From assembly GCA_963705525.1 (NCBI GenBank), contig CAVPJW010000002.1, positions 930,001-994,000 on the forward strand: DNA of 64,000 nt. The letters run 5' to 3'. Positions 52,131-61,123 of the stretch are shown here, in pieces. This stretch comes from CAVPJW01 sp963705525. Its GTDB lineage: Bacteria; Acidobacteriota; Vicinamibacteria; Vicinamibacterales; CAVPJW01. The translations under genes and the position numbers were made by a program. Positions within the stretch are counted from its first letter, which is position 1, and every line of letters begins with the position of its first letter. Under the pieces are notes generated by a model. That model saw only the letters and a list, made by a program, of their open reading frames with translations, made no database searches and was not told the origin of the DNA.

Positions 52131-52162
52131 TCAATCACCCAAACCAGCCACGGACCCGCTGG

Positions 52163-53683
52163 CTATGTCGCGAACCTGTCGGCCGTGAACGCCAATTCGG
52201 CGAGAGTTCTCACGGCGACTCCGGTTGCACCTTTTGGCTGAGAGGGCCGCGCCTCTTCGGCCCATGCCGTGCCCGCAATGTCCATGTGCACCCAGGGCAA
52301 GCCGCCAGCAAACTCTTTCAGGAACAGTGCGGCCGTGATCGCTCCGGCAGGTCTGCCGGCTGAATTGATCATATCGGCGATTTCACTTTTCAGTTGGTCG
52401 CGATACTCATCGAAGACCGGCATGGCCCACGACCGATCTCCGGCGCGATCGGCCACACGGCGGACGTGATCCACCCAGGCATCGGGAGTTCCAAAAAGGC
52501 CGCTCGTGATCTTGCCGAGGGCCACGACGCAGGCGCCCGTCAGCGTCGCCACATCGACCAGGTGAGTGGCACCCAGCTGCTGGGCATACCAGAGCCCATC
52601 GCCCAGAATCAAGCGGCCCTCGGCATCGGTATTGATGACTTCGACGGTCTTTCCGTTCGCGCTGCGCAGCACATCGCCAGGTTTCACCGCATGACCGCCG
52701 GGCATGTTCTCCGTCGTCGGCACGATACCCACGACGCGCATCGGCGCTTTCAATAAGCCAATTGCCCTCATGGCGCACACGACAGCGGCACCGCCGGCCA
52801 TGTCGTCCTTCATGCGCTCCATTCCGTCAGCAGGCTTGATCGAAATGCCGCCGGTGTCGAAGGTAATCCCTTTACCGACCAGTCCGAGTACGGGAGTCGC
52901 AGGCGCTCCGGGGGGATCGTAACGCATGGCAATCAGTCGCGGCGGCTCGTGACTACCCTGAGCGACACCAAGCAGGAGCCCCATTCGCAGCTCGGCAATG
53001 CGCTGCTCGTCCAGGATATCTACCTGAATGCCCGCCTCGCTCACCAGCGCCGCAGCACGCTCGGCAAACACCTTTGGCGTGAGCGTATTCGAAGGCTCAT
53101 TAGCCAGGGCTCGCGACAGATTGCTGCACTCGCCGAGCGTCCTGCCACGCGCGGCGGCACGTTCCAGCGACGCGAGATCAGTCGCCTTCTCTTCCACAAC
53201 AATCGCCAGCCGACTGAACGTGGCACGTTCGGCATCGGCGGTCTTGTACTGGCCGGAATCGAAATCGGCGAGCGTCAATCCTTCCGCCGTGGCCTGAACC
53301 AGGTCCGCGAGTGAATCGCGCCCCTGCCAGACGAACATCGCCAAGTTGGCGACCCGGCGCTGCCTCGCGGCCAGGCCGGCGGCGGTCGCCAGTTTTCGCG
53401 CGCGATCCATGGTGTACTCGGCCCGCACGCCCGCCCCGATCAATCCCACGCGGTGTGATTGCCAGCCGCTAGAGGTGACCGGTGTCAGAAAGAACTCGAA
53501 CGGCTTGCCTCGGAATTCGCCCGACCCTCGCGCCCGGTTCAGTTCTCCGTTGGTCCCCGCATCGAGCGAAGCCGGAAGAGTTGCATCGTCCTCGAAAGAG
53601 GGGATCACGAGGAGCTCGGTCGCGATGTCACGAATCGCCGTGCTCCTGACGTCGATTGGCGCGGTTTTCTGAGACACAGTCAT
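52163..53683 (-). CDS. pepA: Leucyl aminopeptidase (peptidase M17)
   Basis: 506 residues from ATG 53683; the longer frame runs into the divergent gene. The N-terminal macro-like domain (about 1-180) precedes the catalytic domain: LVGKGITFDTGGISIKP, MKDDMAGGAAVV, NTDAEGRLILGDGLWYA (the NTDAEGR signature with two metal ligands) and DVATLTGACVVALG. It removes N-terminal residues from peptides as a two-metal hexamer. A TGTGATAAT box 6 bases before the start suggests a leaderless message. It is divergent from the PKD-like secreted protein. Confidence 0.94.
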   Translation of the reverse strand: MTVSQKTAPIDVRSTAIRDIATELLVIPSFEDDATLPASLDAGTNGELNRARGSGEFRGKPFEFFLTPVTSSGWQSHRVGLIGAGVRAEYTMDRARKLATAAGLAARQRRVANLAMFVWQGRDSLADLVQATAEGLTLADFDSGQYKTADAERATFSRLAIVVEEKATDLASLERAAARGRTLGECSNLSRALANEPSNTLTPKVFAERAAALVSEAGIQVDILDEQRIAELRMGLLLGVAQGSHEPPRLIAMRYDPPGAPATPVLGLVGKGITFDTGGISIKPADGMERMKDDMAGGAAVVCAMRAIGLLKAPMRVVGIVPTTENMPGGHAVKPGDVLRSANGKTVEVINTDAEGRLILGDGLWYAQQLGATHLVDVATLTGACVVALGKITSGLFGTPDAWVDHVRRVADRAGDRSWAMPVFDEYRDQLKSEIADMINSAGRPAGAITAALFLKEFAGGLPWVHMDIAGTAWAEEARPSQPKGATGVAVRTLAELAFTADRFAT

Positions 53684-53689
53684 CCCGCC

Positions 53690-53695
53690 ATTATC
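53690..53695 (-). promoter_or_regulatory. Candidate extended -10 box (TGTGATAAT), leaderless aminopeptidase gene
   Basis: GATAAT with the TGT extension, 6 bases before ATG 53683. It is identical over nine bases to the element before the PfkB kinase gene. No ribosome-binding site fits in the six-base gap. Confidence 0.5.
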
Positions 53696-53815
53696 ACAGA
53701 TCCCCACGGGTCCGCGCCATTGCCGGAACCGCACGGAGCGAACCCGGCCGTCGGCGGTCGTCATCAAATGCTTGCCGGTCCCTTGCTGCGACGGTACAAT
53801 CAATGACTGGGAGCC

Positions 53816-54283
53816 ATGGTCACTTCCTCTTCCATTCTTCCTGTCCTCGCTGCGGCATGCCTCTCCGTTGTTCCTCTGGCAGGGACCGCGGCGCAATCCG
53901 GCGTCGAGTCGAAAGACAAAAAGGACGTCAAGCGCCCCTCGCTCAGCGTCAGGGCCACGCCCATGATGGCGTTTGCCCCGACGCGATTGTTCGTCAGCGC
54001 GGAACTGCGCGGAGGCCCGAACGATTACGAGGAGTACTACTGCCCTACGGTCGAATGGGATTGGGACGATGGGACGAAGTCGGAGTCGACGGTTGATTGC
54101 GAGCCGTACGAGGCCGGCAAGAGCGAGATCAAGCGCCGCTTTTCCATCGAGCACATCTACCGGATGGGTGGCGACTACAAGATCGAGATTCGACTGAAGC
54201 GGAAAGACAAAGTGCTGACCTCATCGTCGGTCACCGTTCAGATCCGCGCCGCATTGAACGAACGCCCGCTACCGCACCATTAG
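53816..54283 (+). CDS. Secreted protein with PKD-like domain
   Basis: 155 residues. A signal peptide (SSSILPVLAAACLSVVPLAGTAAQ) is followed by one beta-sandwich whose landmarks fit PKD domains: VEWDWDDGTKSES, later EHIYRMGGDYKIEIRL. PKD domains mediate protein or polysaccharide contacts at the cell surface. Two cysteines (YYCPTV and VDCEPY) could form a disulfide. TACAAT at 53795-53800 may be its -10 box, giving a very short leader. There is no catalytic domain. Confidence 0.7.
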   Translation: MVTSSSILPVLAAACLSVVPLAGTAAQSGVESKDKKDVKRPSLSVRATPMMAFAPTRLFVSAELRGGPNDYEEYYCPTVEWDWDDGTKSESTVDCEPYEAGKSEIKRRFSIEHIYRMGGDYKIEIRLKRKDKVLTSSSVTVQIRAALNERPLPHH

Positions 54284-54438
54284 GCAGAATTGGCCCTGAC
54301 GACCCGCATCTCCGTTCGTGGGACGGAAAATCCCACAGGCGGACACCCGGTATTCTGGCGCGCGCAGTCCACGAAGAAAACTCTGCAGATTCAGCCGCCT
54401 TCGGCGCCTCCACATCTGGCACGTTCTTCGCCTCTAGC

Positions 54439-54714
54439 ATGGACGGCATGGCCGGTCTCCCTCCGCAAACGATCGCACGACGCATCGCCGTCTGGCTCAT
54501 GGCCCTGACACTGGCGGTCTCCGTCGCGGCCAGCACCAGCCATCACACCGTCGAGACGGTATCGCTCACAGACGTGCCCGGATTTTCCGTCCGCGCCTGG
54601 GTGGAACGGGACGGTCCGGACGCGCTGCCTCCGGGCGGAATCTACGTGTCCTTGCGCTTCCTCGGTCTCCGATTCGTGGTCGAGTGGTCGGACTTCAACC
54701 GGCGTCTCTCCTGA
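54439..54714 (+). CDS. Small exported or membrane-anchored protein, unknown
   Basis: 91 residues if it starts at ATG 54439 (ATG 54448 is also possible). A hydrophobic stretch (IAVWLMALTLAVSVAAS) follows a basic start, then a short soluble part ending FLGLRFVVEWSDFNRRLS. No ribosome-binding site is strong. The stop lies eight bases before the ADOP start, suggesting it may be made with it. I cannot assign a family; the reading frame could be fortuitous. Confidence 0.4.
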   Translation: MDGMAGLPPQTIARRIAVWLMALTLAVSVAASTSHHTVETVSLTDVPGFSVRAWVERDGPDALPPGGIYVSLRFLGLRFVVEWSDFNRRLS

Positions 54715-54722
54715 GCCTCTTC

Positions 54723-57125
54723 ATGCGCGAGTTTCAACAAGCCGTTCGTGTCCTGAAGCACACGCCCGGTTTTGTGCTGGTGGCGACCGCAGTCCTCGGC
54801 CTTGGCATCGGCGCGAACACGGTGATTTTCAGCGTCGTCAATGGCGTCCTTCTGAAGCCCCTGCCGTTCGCGGCGCCGCAACGCCTCGTGATGCTCTCCG
54901 AGCGGCGGCCGCAGCCTGAGTTCCAGCACACTGTGGTCAGCCCCGGCGAATTCCTTCATTGGACCGAACGCGCGCAGAGTCTCGAGTACATCGCGGCCGT
55001 TGGTTACGACAGCAACACCCTCGCCGCCGACGGCGAGCCTGAGCGCGTCAGCGTGATGCTCACATCAGCATCATTTCTGCCGATGCTTGGAATCCGAATG
55101 TCTGCGGGACGCCCGTTCACGAAAGAAGAGGACGCGCCTGGCCATGCCGACGTGGCGGTTCTGTCCCACAGCCTGTGGGTCCGCCGCTTTGGGTCGAGAC
55201 AGGACCTGATCAACCAGTCAGTGATGCTGGACAACGTCGCCACGACGGTGGTCGGCGTCCTGCCGCAGGGCTTTGACTTCTTTGGCGAGCCCGATGTCAT
55301 CCGCCCCATTGCCTTTGCCGCCACAGACTCGGACGATGTCAGACATCATTTCCTCGATGTGTTCGCACGCCTCAAGCCCGGCGTCGACGCCAGCAGGGCC
55401 CGCCGCGAGCTCGACGCAATTCAAGAGGACCTTTCGCGGGAGTTCACGTCGATCGGCACTGATCGCGTCAACGTGACGCCGCTCGATCGCGAGATCGTGG
55501 GCGACCTTCGTCCAGTCCTTCTCGTGCTCATGGCATCGGTGGCGTTCGTGCTGCTGCTGGCGTGCACCAACATCGCGAACCTCACGCTGGCCAGGTCCAT
55601 CGCACGATCTCGCGAACTCGCGGTTCGCGCCGCGCTTGGCGCGGGACGCGGACAGCTCGTTCGCCAGCTGCTGGCTGAAAGCGCCGTCGTCGGCCTGGCA
55701 GGCGGCGGTGTCGGTCTGCTGCTCACGTTCTGGGGGATCGATCTCGTCAAGGCATGGAGCCCCCCCGGGACACCGCGGCTCGCGCAGGTTTCGCTCGACG
55801 CGACGGTGTTCGGCTTTGCGGTTCTGGCGTCTGGCGCAGCGAGCCTGATATGCGGCCTCGTCCCGGCTATTCAGCTTTCCCGGCCTGGCCTCGTTGAACC
55901 TCTCAAGGAAGGCTCGCCAGGCGCGGGAACGTCGGCGAAGCACCAGAGAGCGCGCGCCCTTCTCGTCGTCTCGCAGGTCGCGCTCGCGCTGATGTTACTC
56001 GTCGGGGCGGGCTTGATGCTGGGCACGATTCGAAAGCTCGTAGGCGTGAATCCGGGGTTCGATCCGGCCCGCGTCGCCACGTTCGAGCTCGCGCTTCCTG
56101 AGGCGACATACACAGACCCCGACCGACAGGCGGAGTTCTTCAACCGCTTCGTCGCGCGACTCGGCCAGCTGCCGGGAGTACAGGCGGCAGGCGCGGTAGA
56201 CGTCCTTCCACTCAGCGGGAACAATGCGTCGAGCGGCGTCACCATTGAAAACAGGCCGACCGCAGGCACATCGGAACGCCCCAATGCCGATGTGCGCATC
56301 GCGAGCGACGGGTATCTCTCGGCGATGAACATTCGCCTGATACGCGGACGGTGGTTCGACGCGCGCGATGATCGCACAGCGCCCCCTGTCGCCATAGTCA
56401 ACGAAACGATGGCCGCTCGGTTCTGGCCCGGCGAGGATACGTTGGGTCGACGATTCAAGCGAGGCCGCAGCGACGTTCAGAGCCCCTGGATCACGGTCGT
56501 AGGCATCGTCTCGGACGTCAGGCACCGCGGCCTCGATGCCGATATTCGCCAGGCCTTCTATATCCCGCTCGCACAGGATCCGCAGCCGCAGATGGCCTTC
56601 GTCGTCCGCGGCGCCGTCGCGCCGGCGACGATCGAACGCGATGCCCGACGGGTCCTGCACGAGCTCGATCCCAACCTTGCGGTTTTCGGCGTGCAATCCA
56701 TGAGCGCGGTTGTCGCCGGCACATTCGGATCCAGAACGCTGTTGGCGGGTCTGCTGGGAGGCTTTTCCCTCGTCGGCCTTTTGCTGGCCGCTGTCGGCGT
56801 TTATGGCGTCATCGCCTATACCGTGCTGCAACGGACGAAGGAAGTGGGGATTCGCGTCGCGCTCGGTGCCAGCCGGCGCGATGTCATACGCATGTTCGTC
56901 GGACAGGGTCTGCGGCTGGTGCTGGCTGGCGTAGCGGCAGGCTTGATTGGCTCACTGATCCTGACACGTGCAATGGCCGGGCTGCTCTATCGCCTGAGTC
57001 CCGGCGATCCATCAACCCTGGTGGGCGCGACCGTTCTCCTCGTCGTTGCCGCCATCCTGGCGACGTTGGTTCCGGCGCGCCGCGCCCTGCGGCTCGATCC
57101 GATTCGCGCCCTGCGAAGCGAGTAG
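54723..57125 (+). CDS. ADOP-type FtsX/MacB-like permease
   Basis: 800 residues from ATG 54723, just before the first helix (FVLVATAVLGLGIGANTVIFSVVNGVLL, the ADOP signature). A MacB_PCD domain follows, then a helix block with SRELAVRAALGAGRGQLVRQLL, a second periplasmic domain (about 440-640) and the final block ending RTKEVGIRVALGAS. It resembles the permease at 15225 in layout but only moderately in sequence, so they are paralogues rather than a recent duplication. No ATPase gene is nearby, as usual for this family. Confidence 0.9.
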   Translation: MREFQQAVRVLKHTPGFVLVATAVLGLGIGANTVIFSVVNGVLLKPLPFAAPQRLVMLSERRPQPEFQHTVVSPGEFLHWTERAQSLEYIAAVGYDSNTLAADGEPERVSVMLTSASFLPMLGIRMSAGRPFTKEEDAPGHADVAVLSHSLWVRRFGSRQDLINQSVMLDNVATTVVGVLPQGFDFFGEPDVIRPIAFAATDSDDVRHHFLDVFARLKPGVDASRARRELDAIQEDLSREFTSIGTDRVNVTPLDREIVGDLRPVLLVLMASVAFVLLLACTNIANLTLARSIARSRELAVRAALGAGRGQLVRQLLAESAVVGLAGGGVGLLLTFWGIDLVKAWSPPGTPRLAQVSLDATVFGFAVLASGAASLICGLVPAIQLSRPGLVEPLKEGSPGAGTSAKHQRARALLVVSQVALALMLLVGAGLMLGTIRKLVGVNPGFDPARVATFELALPEATYTDPDRQAEFFNRFVARLGQLPGVQAAGAVDVLPLSGNNASSGVTIENRPTAGTSERPNADVRIASDGYLSAMNIRLIRGRWFDARDDRTAPPVAIVNETMAARFWPGEDTLGRRFKRGRSDVQSPWITVVGIVSDVRHRGLDADIRQAFYIPLAQDPQPQMAFVVRGAVAPATIERDARRVLHELDPNLAVFGVQSMSAVVAGTFGSRTLLAGLLGGFSLVGLLLAAVGVYGVIAYTVLQRTKEVGIRVALGASRRDVIRMFVGQGLRLVLAGVAAGLIGSLILTRAMAGLLYRLSPGDPSTLVGATVLLVVAAILATLVPARRALRLDPIRALRSE

Positions 57126-57135
57126 GCCTGCAGCT

Positions 57136-57813
57136 CTACGGGTTCGCGACCGCTCTGGATATGATCTGCTTCCCCGTGAAGCGGCGACTCGTCGTCTCCG
57201 CCGTCGTGCTCTGAATGTAATCACTGAGCCGCAGAACTTCCCGAAAAAGAAACTTGCCGACCGCGGCGACTCCCGACGCATCCCGGTCGTTTCCGAATAC
57301 CGCATCGCCAATTCCTTCGATTTCGCTCTCGCCACCCAGCCCCAGCCTGGCAATCGCGTGCATGTAATACTTGCGGGCGTCTTCGATCCGCGACCCTGGC
57401 GCCAGATCGATCTTGAGTGGCAGTTCCGACGGATAGCCCGGGAAAGAGGTCATCCCGCCAGCCGGGCCTCTCACACTGAGCACCTGCGGCTTGTCGCCCG
57501 ACGAGACCCTGAACGTCATCATCACCCCCTGCGCCACAAGGCGATCCCACGTCGCGCGGTCCTCCCAGAGCTCGGCTTCTATTCGAATGTAGAGCGAGCC
57601 TCCCGTTTCGATCATCTTCTTGAGCGACGTGCTGAAGACGTCACGCAATTCGATGACGGCCCGCACCGAGCCCCCGGCGAGACTGACCTCTGCGACCCTG
57701 ATTTCGAGCGCCAGAAGCCGGGCAGACGATGACAGCAGAACCGCAAGGCCCATGAGAATCGTCGCCGCTTGCCGGCCGCAGGACGAACGCGCGATATGGA
57801 TGGTGTCCACCAC
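57136..57813 (-). CDS. Exported DUF4390-like protein
   Basis: 225 residues from GTG 57813, two bases after the Omp85 stop. A signal sequence (AATILMGLAVLLSSSARLLA) precedes a beta-rich part: VRAVIELRDVFSTSLKKMIETGG, then LYIRIEAELWEDRATWDRLVAQG, fitting the DUF4390 pattern. The C-terminus (REVLRLSDYIQSTTAETTS) is helical. Its function is unknown; tight coupling to the Omp85 gene suggests that it helps that barrel or its cargo in the periplasm. Confidence 0.6.
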   Translation of the reverse strand: MVDTIHIARSSCGRQAATILMGLAVLLSSSARLLALEIRVAEVSLAGGSVRAVIELRDVFSTSLKKMIETGGSLYIRIEAELWEDRATWDRLVAQGVMMTFRVSSGDKPQVLSVRGPAGGMTSFPGYPSELPLKIDLAPGSRIEDARKYYMHAIARLGLGGESEIEGIGDAVFGNDRDASGVAAVGKFLFREVLRLSDYIQSTTAETTSRRFTGKQIISRAVANP

Positions 57814-57815
57814 GG

Positions 57816-59504
57816 CTAGAACGTGGGTTTGAGGCGGACAAGCACCTGGAACGAGCTCGGGATGTCGTCGAGCCTCCAGCCAAACTCCACGCGGACGTCG
57901 CCGAGCGCCACACCGAGTCCGATTCCGTTGAGCCAGTCATCGCGCGTGTTCTCAACCGGATGCCAGACCCGCCCGCTATCGAAGAAGGCGACGCCTCGAA
58001 AGTTGCGGCTGCCCAGATCGACTTGGTACTCCAGATTGGCGAGCAGCATGCGTTCGCCGAGAGCTTCCTTGAACCGATAGCCGTGAACGGACCCGATGCC
58101 ACCGAGGCCAAACTGGCGCTGCGGTGGCAGTGTGCCTTCACCGATTCCTCCAATCAGCCGCGCATTGAAGTACTGATGCGGTGAGAGCTTCAGATAGGCG
58201 CGGGCATTGCCAACGTGTCTGCTGAAGTCGAACTGGCCGCCGAAATCGTCCGGCGAAATCTCCGAACGCCATTCGAATCGGAAGCCGGGAGATTCCACCC
58301 CGGCTGATCCAAACGCGCTGTCGGCTTGATGACGGCGATACGTCTCCGGGAGGCTCTCTCTGTCGAAACCCCTGGAGTCCCAGGAGTAGCCAAGCAGGAG
58401 TGCCCGCAGCTTTCCTTCCTGAACGGCCGGATTCAGCCGATATGGCGTGTCGTCGCGGAAGACGCTGAAGTCGGTCTCGTTGACGAGCTGCTCCTGATGC
58501 TCGCTGCGCCAGGCCGCGAGCCATTCCTGACGCTCTCCTTGTCGCAACGTCGCGGTAAGCTGCACGCCACGCCGCCGGTAGTAGTCGTGAAAACTGTTCT
58601 TGAACGTCACCGCCACCAGGCTTTGCTCGTCGGCCGAGAGACGCCAGAAGTCGTCGGAGGCTGTGACGTCGTGGGTTTCAAAGCCAACGTAGAGCTTGGG
58701 CGAGCCGAACAGCGGACGCTCCAGCCCAACGCTGTAGCCCACTGAATCCACCGCGGCCTTGTACGAGATGTAGCCCGTGACGAGCGTGTGGTTGAAGCGG
58801 TGGCGATCGAAGACGGCCAGGTTGAAGCCCAGCGCCGGGGCAAATCCGTCCACGGGGCTGAACCAGTCCTCGCGGGACTCGGTCCCCAGCACCGGCCGGA
58901 ATCGGCTGGACCGGGCCTCGAGATGAATGACGAGCACTCGTCGTCCATCGGGCACGCGGACTTCGATCGGATCCCCTTTCGCACCCTTCTTGCCGAGGTC
59001 GACCGGCGGACCGTAGACGCCGCGTGTCGCCTCCAGGATCCGGTTGAGTGCGCGAATGACCTGCCGCCTGTTGAACACGTCGCCGACCCGCACATCGAAT
59101 TGATCGCGAAGCTGTGCTGCGGCACGTTCGTCAATGCCCTCAAACTGAATCTCGGCGATCGCTCCTTCGTCTACGCGAATGAGCAGACGCGACGCGGCCT
59201 CGTCGTAACTGACGGCCGCCTTCGCTTCCGAGTAGTCCTGATCGTGATAGAACCGCTCCAATTCCGTGGCGAGTTCCGCCGGAGCGAGAGGCATTGCCGA
59301 GCCTGGTGTAATCCGCAAATGCTCCAGGATTTCCGCACGGCCGAAGACAGTGTTGCCCTCGACGACGACTTCTGTGATTGGGACTGAAGGGAGGACTTGG
59401 CTAGTGGACGTCTGCGCGTGGGCCTTCGCACAGAACGACATGAACAACGCAAGAATGCAGATGCACGTCCGCTGGCGGCGGCCTACAGGCGGAGACACCC
59501 ACAT
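57816..59504 (-). CDS. Omp85/BamA-TamA-like outer-membrane barrel with POTRA domains
   Basis: 562 residues: signal peptide (CICILALFMSFCAKAHA), about two POTRA repeats (VTEVVVEGNTVFGR-like and IAEIQFEGIDERAAA), then a 16-strand barrel of the bacterial surface antigen type. The conserved loop segment GGIGSVHGYRFKEALGE is the family's (V/I)RG(Y/F) region, here with HGYRF. The chain ends in phenylalanine (RLKPTF), as outer-membrane proteins do. Two POTRAs are fewer than in BamA (five), closer to TamA or two-partner secretion TpsB proteins. Its ATG overlaps the stop of the JAMM gene by one base. Confidence 0.88.
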   Translation of the reverse strand: MWVSPPVGRRQRTCICILALFMSFCAKAHAQTSTSQVLPSVPITEVVVEGNTVFGRAEILEHLRITPGSAMPLAPAELATELERFYHDQDYSEAKAAVSYDEAASRLLIRVDEGAIAEIQFEGIDERAAAQLRDQFDVRVGDVFNRRQVIRALNRILEATRGVYGPPVDLGKKGAKGDPIEVRVPDGRRVLVIHLEARSSRFRPVLGTESREDWFSPVDGFAPALGFNLAVFDRHRFNHTLVTGYISYKAAVDSVGYSVGLERPLFGSPKLYVGFETHDVTASDDFWRLSADEQSLVAVTFKNSFHDYYRRRGVQLTATLRQGERQEWLAAWRSEHQEQLVNETDFSVFRDDTPYRLNPAVQEGKLRALLLGYSWDSRGFDRESLPETYRRHQADSAFGSAGVESPGFRFEWRSEISPDDFGGQFDFSRHVGNARAYLKLSPHQYFNARLIGGIGEGTLPPQRQFGLGGIGSVHGYRFKEALGERMLLANLEYQVDLGSRNFRGVAFFDSGRVWHPVENTRDDWLNGIGLGVALGDVRVEFGWRLDDIPSSFQVLVRLKPTF

Positions 59505-59905
59505 TAAGACATTGGGACGAGGATCAGCTCCTGGAAGTTCCCCTGAGACAGGTAATACGCACGCAATTCCGGACGAAGGTCGGCGGTGCCGGGCGACACA
59601 ATCAGGTAAAGGAACTCCGCGTGTATCGACTCGTTCAGGTCGGTTGGCGACGGCAACGCGGCCGAGGTCGGATGAGAGTGATAGGCCCCGATGACCTCCA
59701 GGCGTGCCGTGCGGGCGACACGGATCGCGGCGAAGTGATCAAACGGATCTACCAGGTATCGACCCGGGCTCTCGAGAAGATTTGTGGCCCGGTGATTCAG
59801 GAGGATGTAGTCAGGGAGTCCGAGGAGAAGACCACAGCACTCGCGAGGCGCAGTTTCACGAGCGTGCTCGAACACATCGTCCACAACGGTCTGGCGGATT
59901 CGCAC
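59504..59905 (-). CDS. JAMM/MPN+ metalloprotease (JAB domain)
   Basis: 133 residues from GTG 59905, 19 bases after the thiolase stop. The JAMM residues are complete: glutamate in APRECCGLLLGL, then HSHPTSAALPSPTD supplying two histidines, the serine and the aspartate for the zinc. In bacteria such proteins remove ubiquitin-like or sulfur-carrier tags (Mec-type) or cleave C-terminal peptides. No MoaD/ThiS-like or E1-like gene is beside it, so the substrate is open. The gene lies between a thiolase and an Omp85 barrel in one operon. Confidence 0.88.
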   Translation of the reverse strand: MRIRQTVVDDVFEHARETAPRECCGLLLGLPDYILLNHRATNLLESPGRYLVDPFDHFAAIRVARTARLEVIGAYHSHPTSAALPSPTDLNESIHAEFLYLIVSPGTADLRPELRAYYLSQGNFQELILVPMS

Positions 59906-59924
59906 GCTCGTCGAGACCGTCGCG

Positions 59925-61109
59925 TCACGGGCGGACGTCGACCACCATCGCGATGCCCATACCGCCACCGATGCAGAGCGACGCCACGCCTCGACCACCG
60001 CCGCGCGCACGCAGCGCATAAGTCAAAGTCGCGAGGATGCGCGCGCCGCTTGCACCGATGGGGTGCCCCAGCGCAATCGCCCCGCCTCGCACGTTGACGC
60101 GCGAGTCGTCGAGCTTGAGTTCCCGACTCACGGCGGCCGCCTGGGCCGCGAACGCTTCATTGAGCTCGAAGAGATCGATGTCCGACGGCCGCAACCCGGC
60201 TCGATCAAGGGCCAGCCGGACTGCCGGCACCGGCCCCATGCCCATGATCTTCGGATCGACGCCCGCCGTCGCGTAGGACAGGATCCGAGCCAATGGACGA
60301 CGACCGAGCTCCCCGGCCTTCCGCTCGGTGGACACGACGACGGCCGCAGCGCCATCGTTGATGCCGGATGAATTCCCGGCCGTGACCGATCCATCGCGCT
60401 TGAACGCGGGCTTCAGCGCGGCAAGCTTCTCGACCGTTGTGCCCGGTCGCACGTACTCGTCGGTGTCTACGCGCACCGGCGCGCCCTTTTTCTGCGGCAC
60501 GTCAACCGCCACGATCTCTTCCCTGAAGGCCCCTTCCTTGATCGCCGTGGCAGCCCTCTCCTGGCTCTCCGCGGCAAGCCGGTCTTGTTCTTCTCTCGTG
60601 ATGCCAAAGCGAGAGACGACTTCTTCCGCTGTCATTCCCATGTGGCAGGAATGAATCGCGCAGGTCAATCCCTCGAGCAGCATCGAATCCTGAACTTCGG
60701 CGTGGCCCATTCGGTAACCCCACCGCGCACCCTTCAGCAGGTACGGCGCGTTGGTCATCGATTCGGTGCCGCCCGCGACGATCAGACTCGAATATCCAAC
60801 ATGGAAGGCTTCCACCGCGTGTACCACCGCAGCCAGCCCCGAGCCACACACTCGGTTGACCGTCTCTGCAGGCGTTTCGACCGGCAGGCCGGCCTTGAGT
60901 GCGGCCTGCCTGGCCACGTTCATGCCCTGGCCCGCCTGCAGGACGCACCCCAGAATGACGTCATCTACCTGCTCGGGTTCGACGCCAGCGCGGCCGATGG
61001 CCTCGCGAATAGCCACTGCGCCCAGGTCGGCCGCTCCCAGATCCTTCAGCGATCCGCCAAACGATCCGATGGGCGTCCGGCACGCACTCAGAATGACGGC
61101 TGGTTCCAC
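59925..61109 (-). CDS. Acetyl-CoA C-acetyltransferase (thiolase)
   Basis: 394 residues from GTG 61109, with GGAGAG seven bases upstream. Thiolase landmarks: ACRTPIGSFGGSL, the first catalytic cysteine in NRVCGSGLAAVVHAV (about residue 90), NSSGINDGAAAVVV, GHPIGASGAR (histidine) and CIGGGMGIAMV (second cysteine). It condenses two acetyl-CoA or cleaves acetoacetyl-CoA. With the CoA-transferase genes upstream it forms a ketone-body utilisation or acetoacetate pathway. Confidence 0.95.
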   Translation of the reverse strand: MEPAVILSACRTPIGSFGGSLKDLGAADLGAVAIREAIGRAGVEPEQVDDVILGCVLQAGQGMNVARQAALKAGLPVETPAETVNRVCGSGLAAVVHAVEAFHVGYSSLIVAGGTESMTNAPYLLKGARWGYRMGHAEVQDSMLLEGLTCAIHSCHMGMTAEEVVSRFGITREEQDRLAAESQERAATAIKEGAFREEIVAVDVPQKKGAPVRVDTDEYVRPGTTVEKLAALKPAFKRDGSVTAGNSSGINDGAAAVVVSTERKAGELGRRPLARILSYATAGVDPKIMGMGPVPAVRLALDRAGLRPSDIDLFELNEAFAAQAAAVSRELKLDDSRVNVRGGAIALGHPIGASGARILATLTYALRARGGGRGVASLCIGGGMGIAMVVDVRP

Positions 61110-61123
61110 GCAGACTCTCCAGG

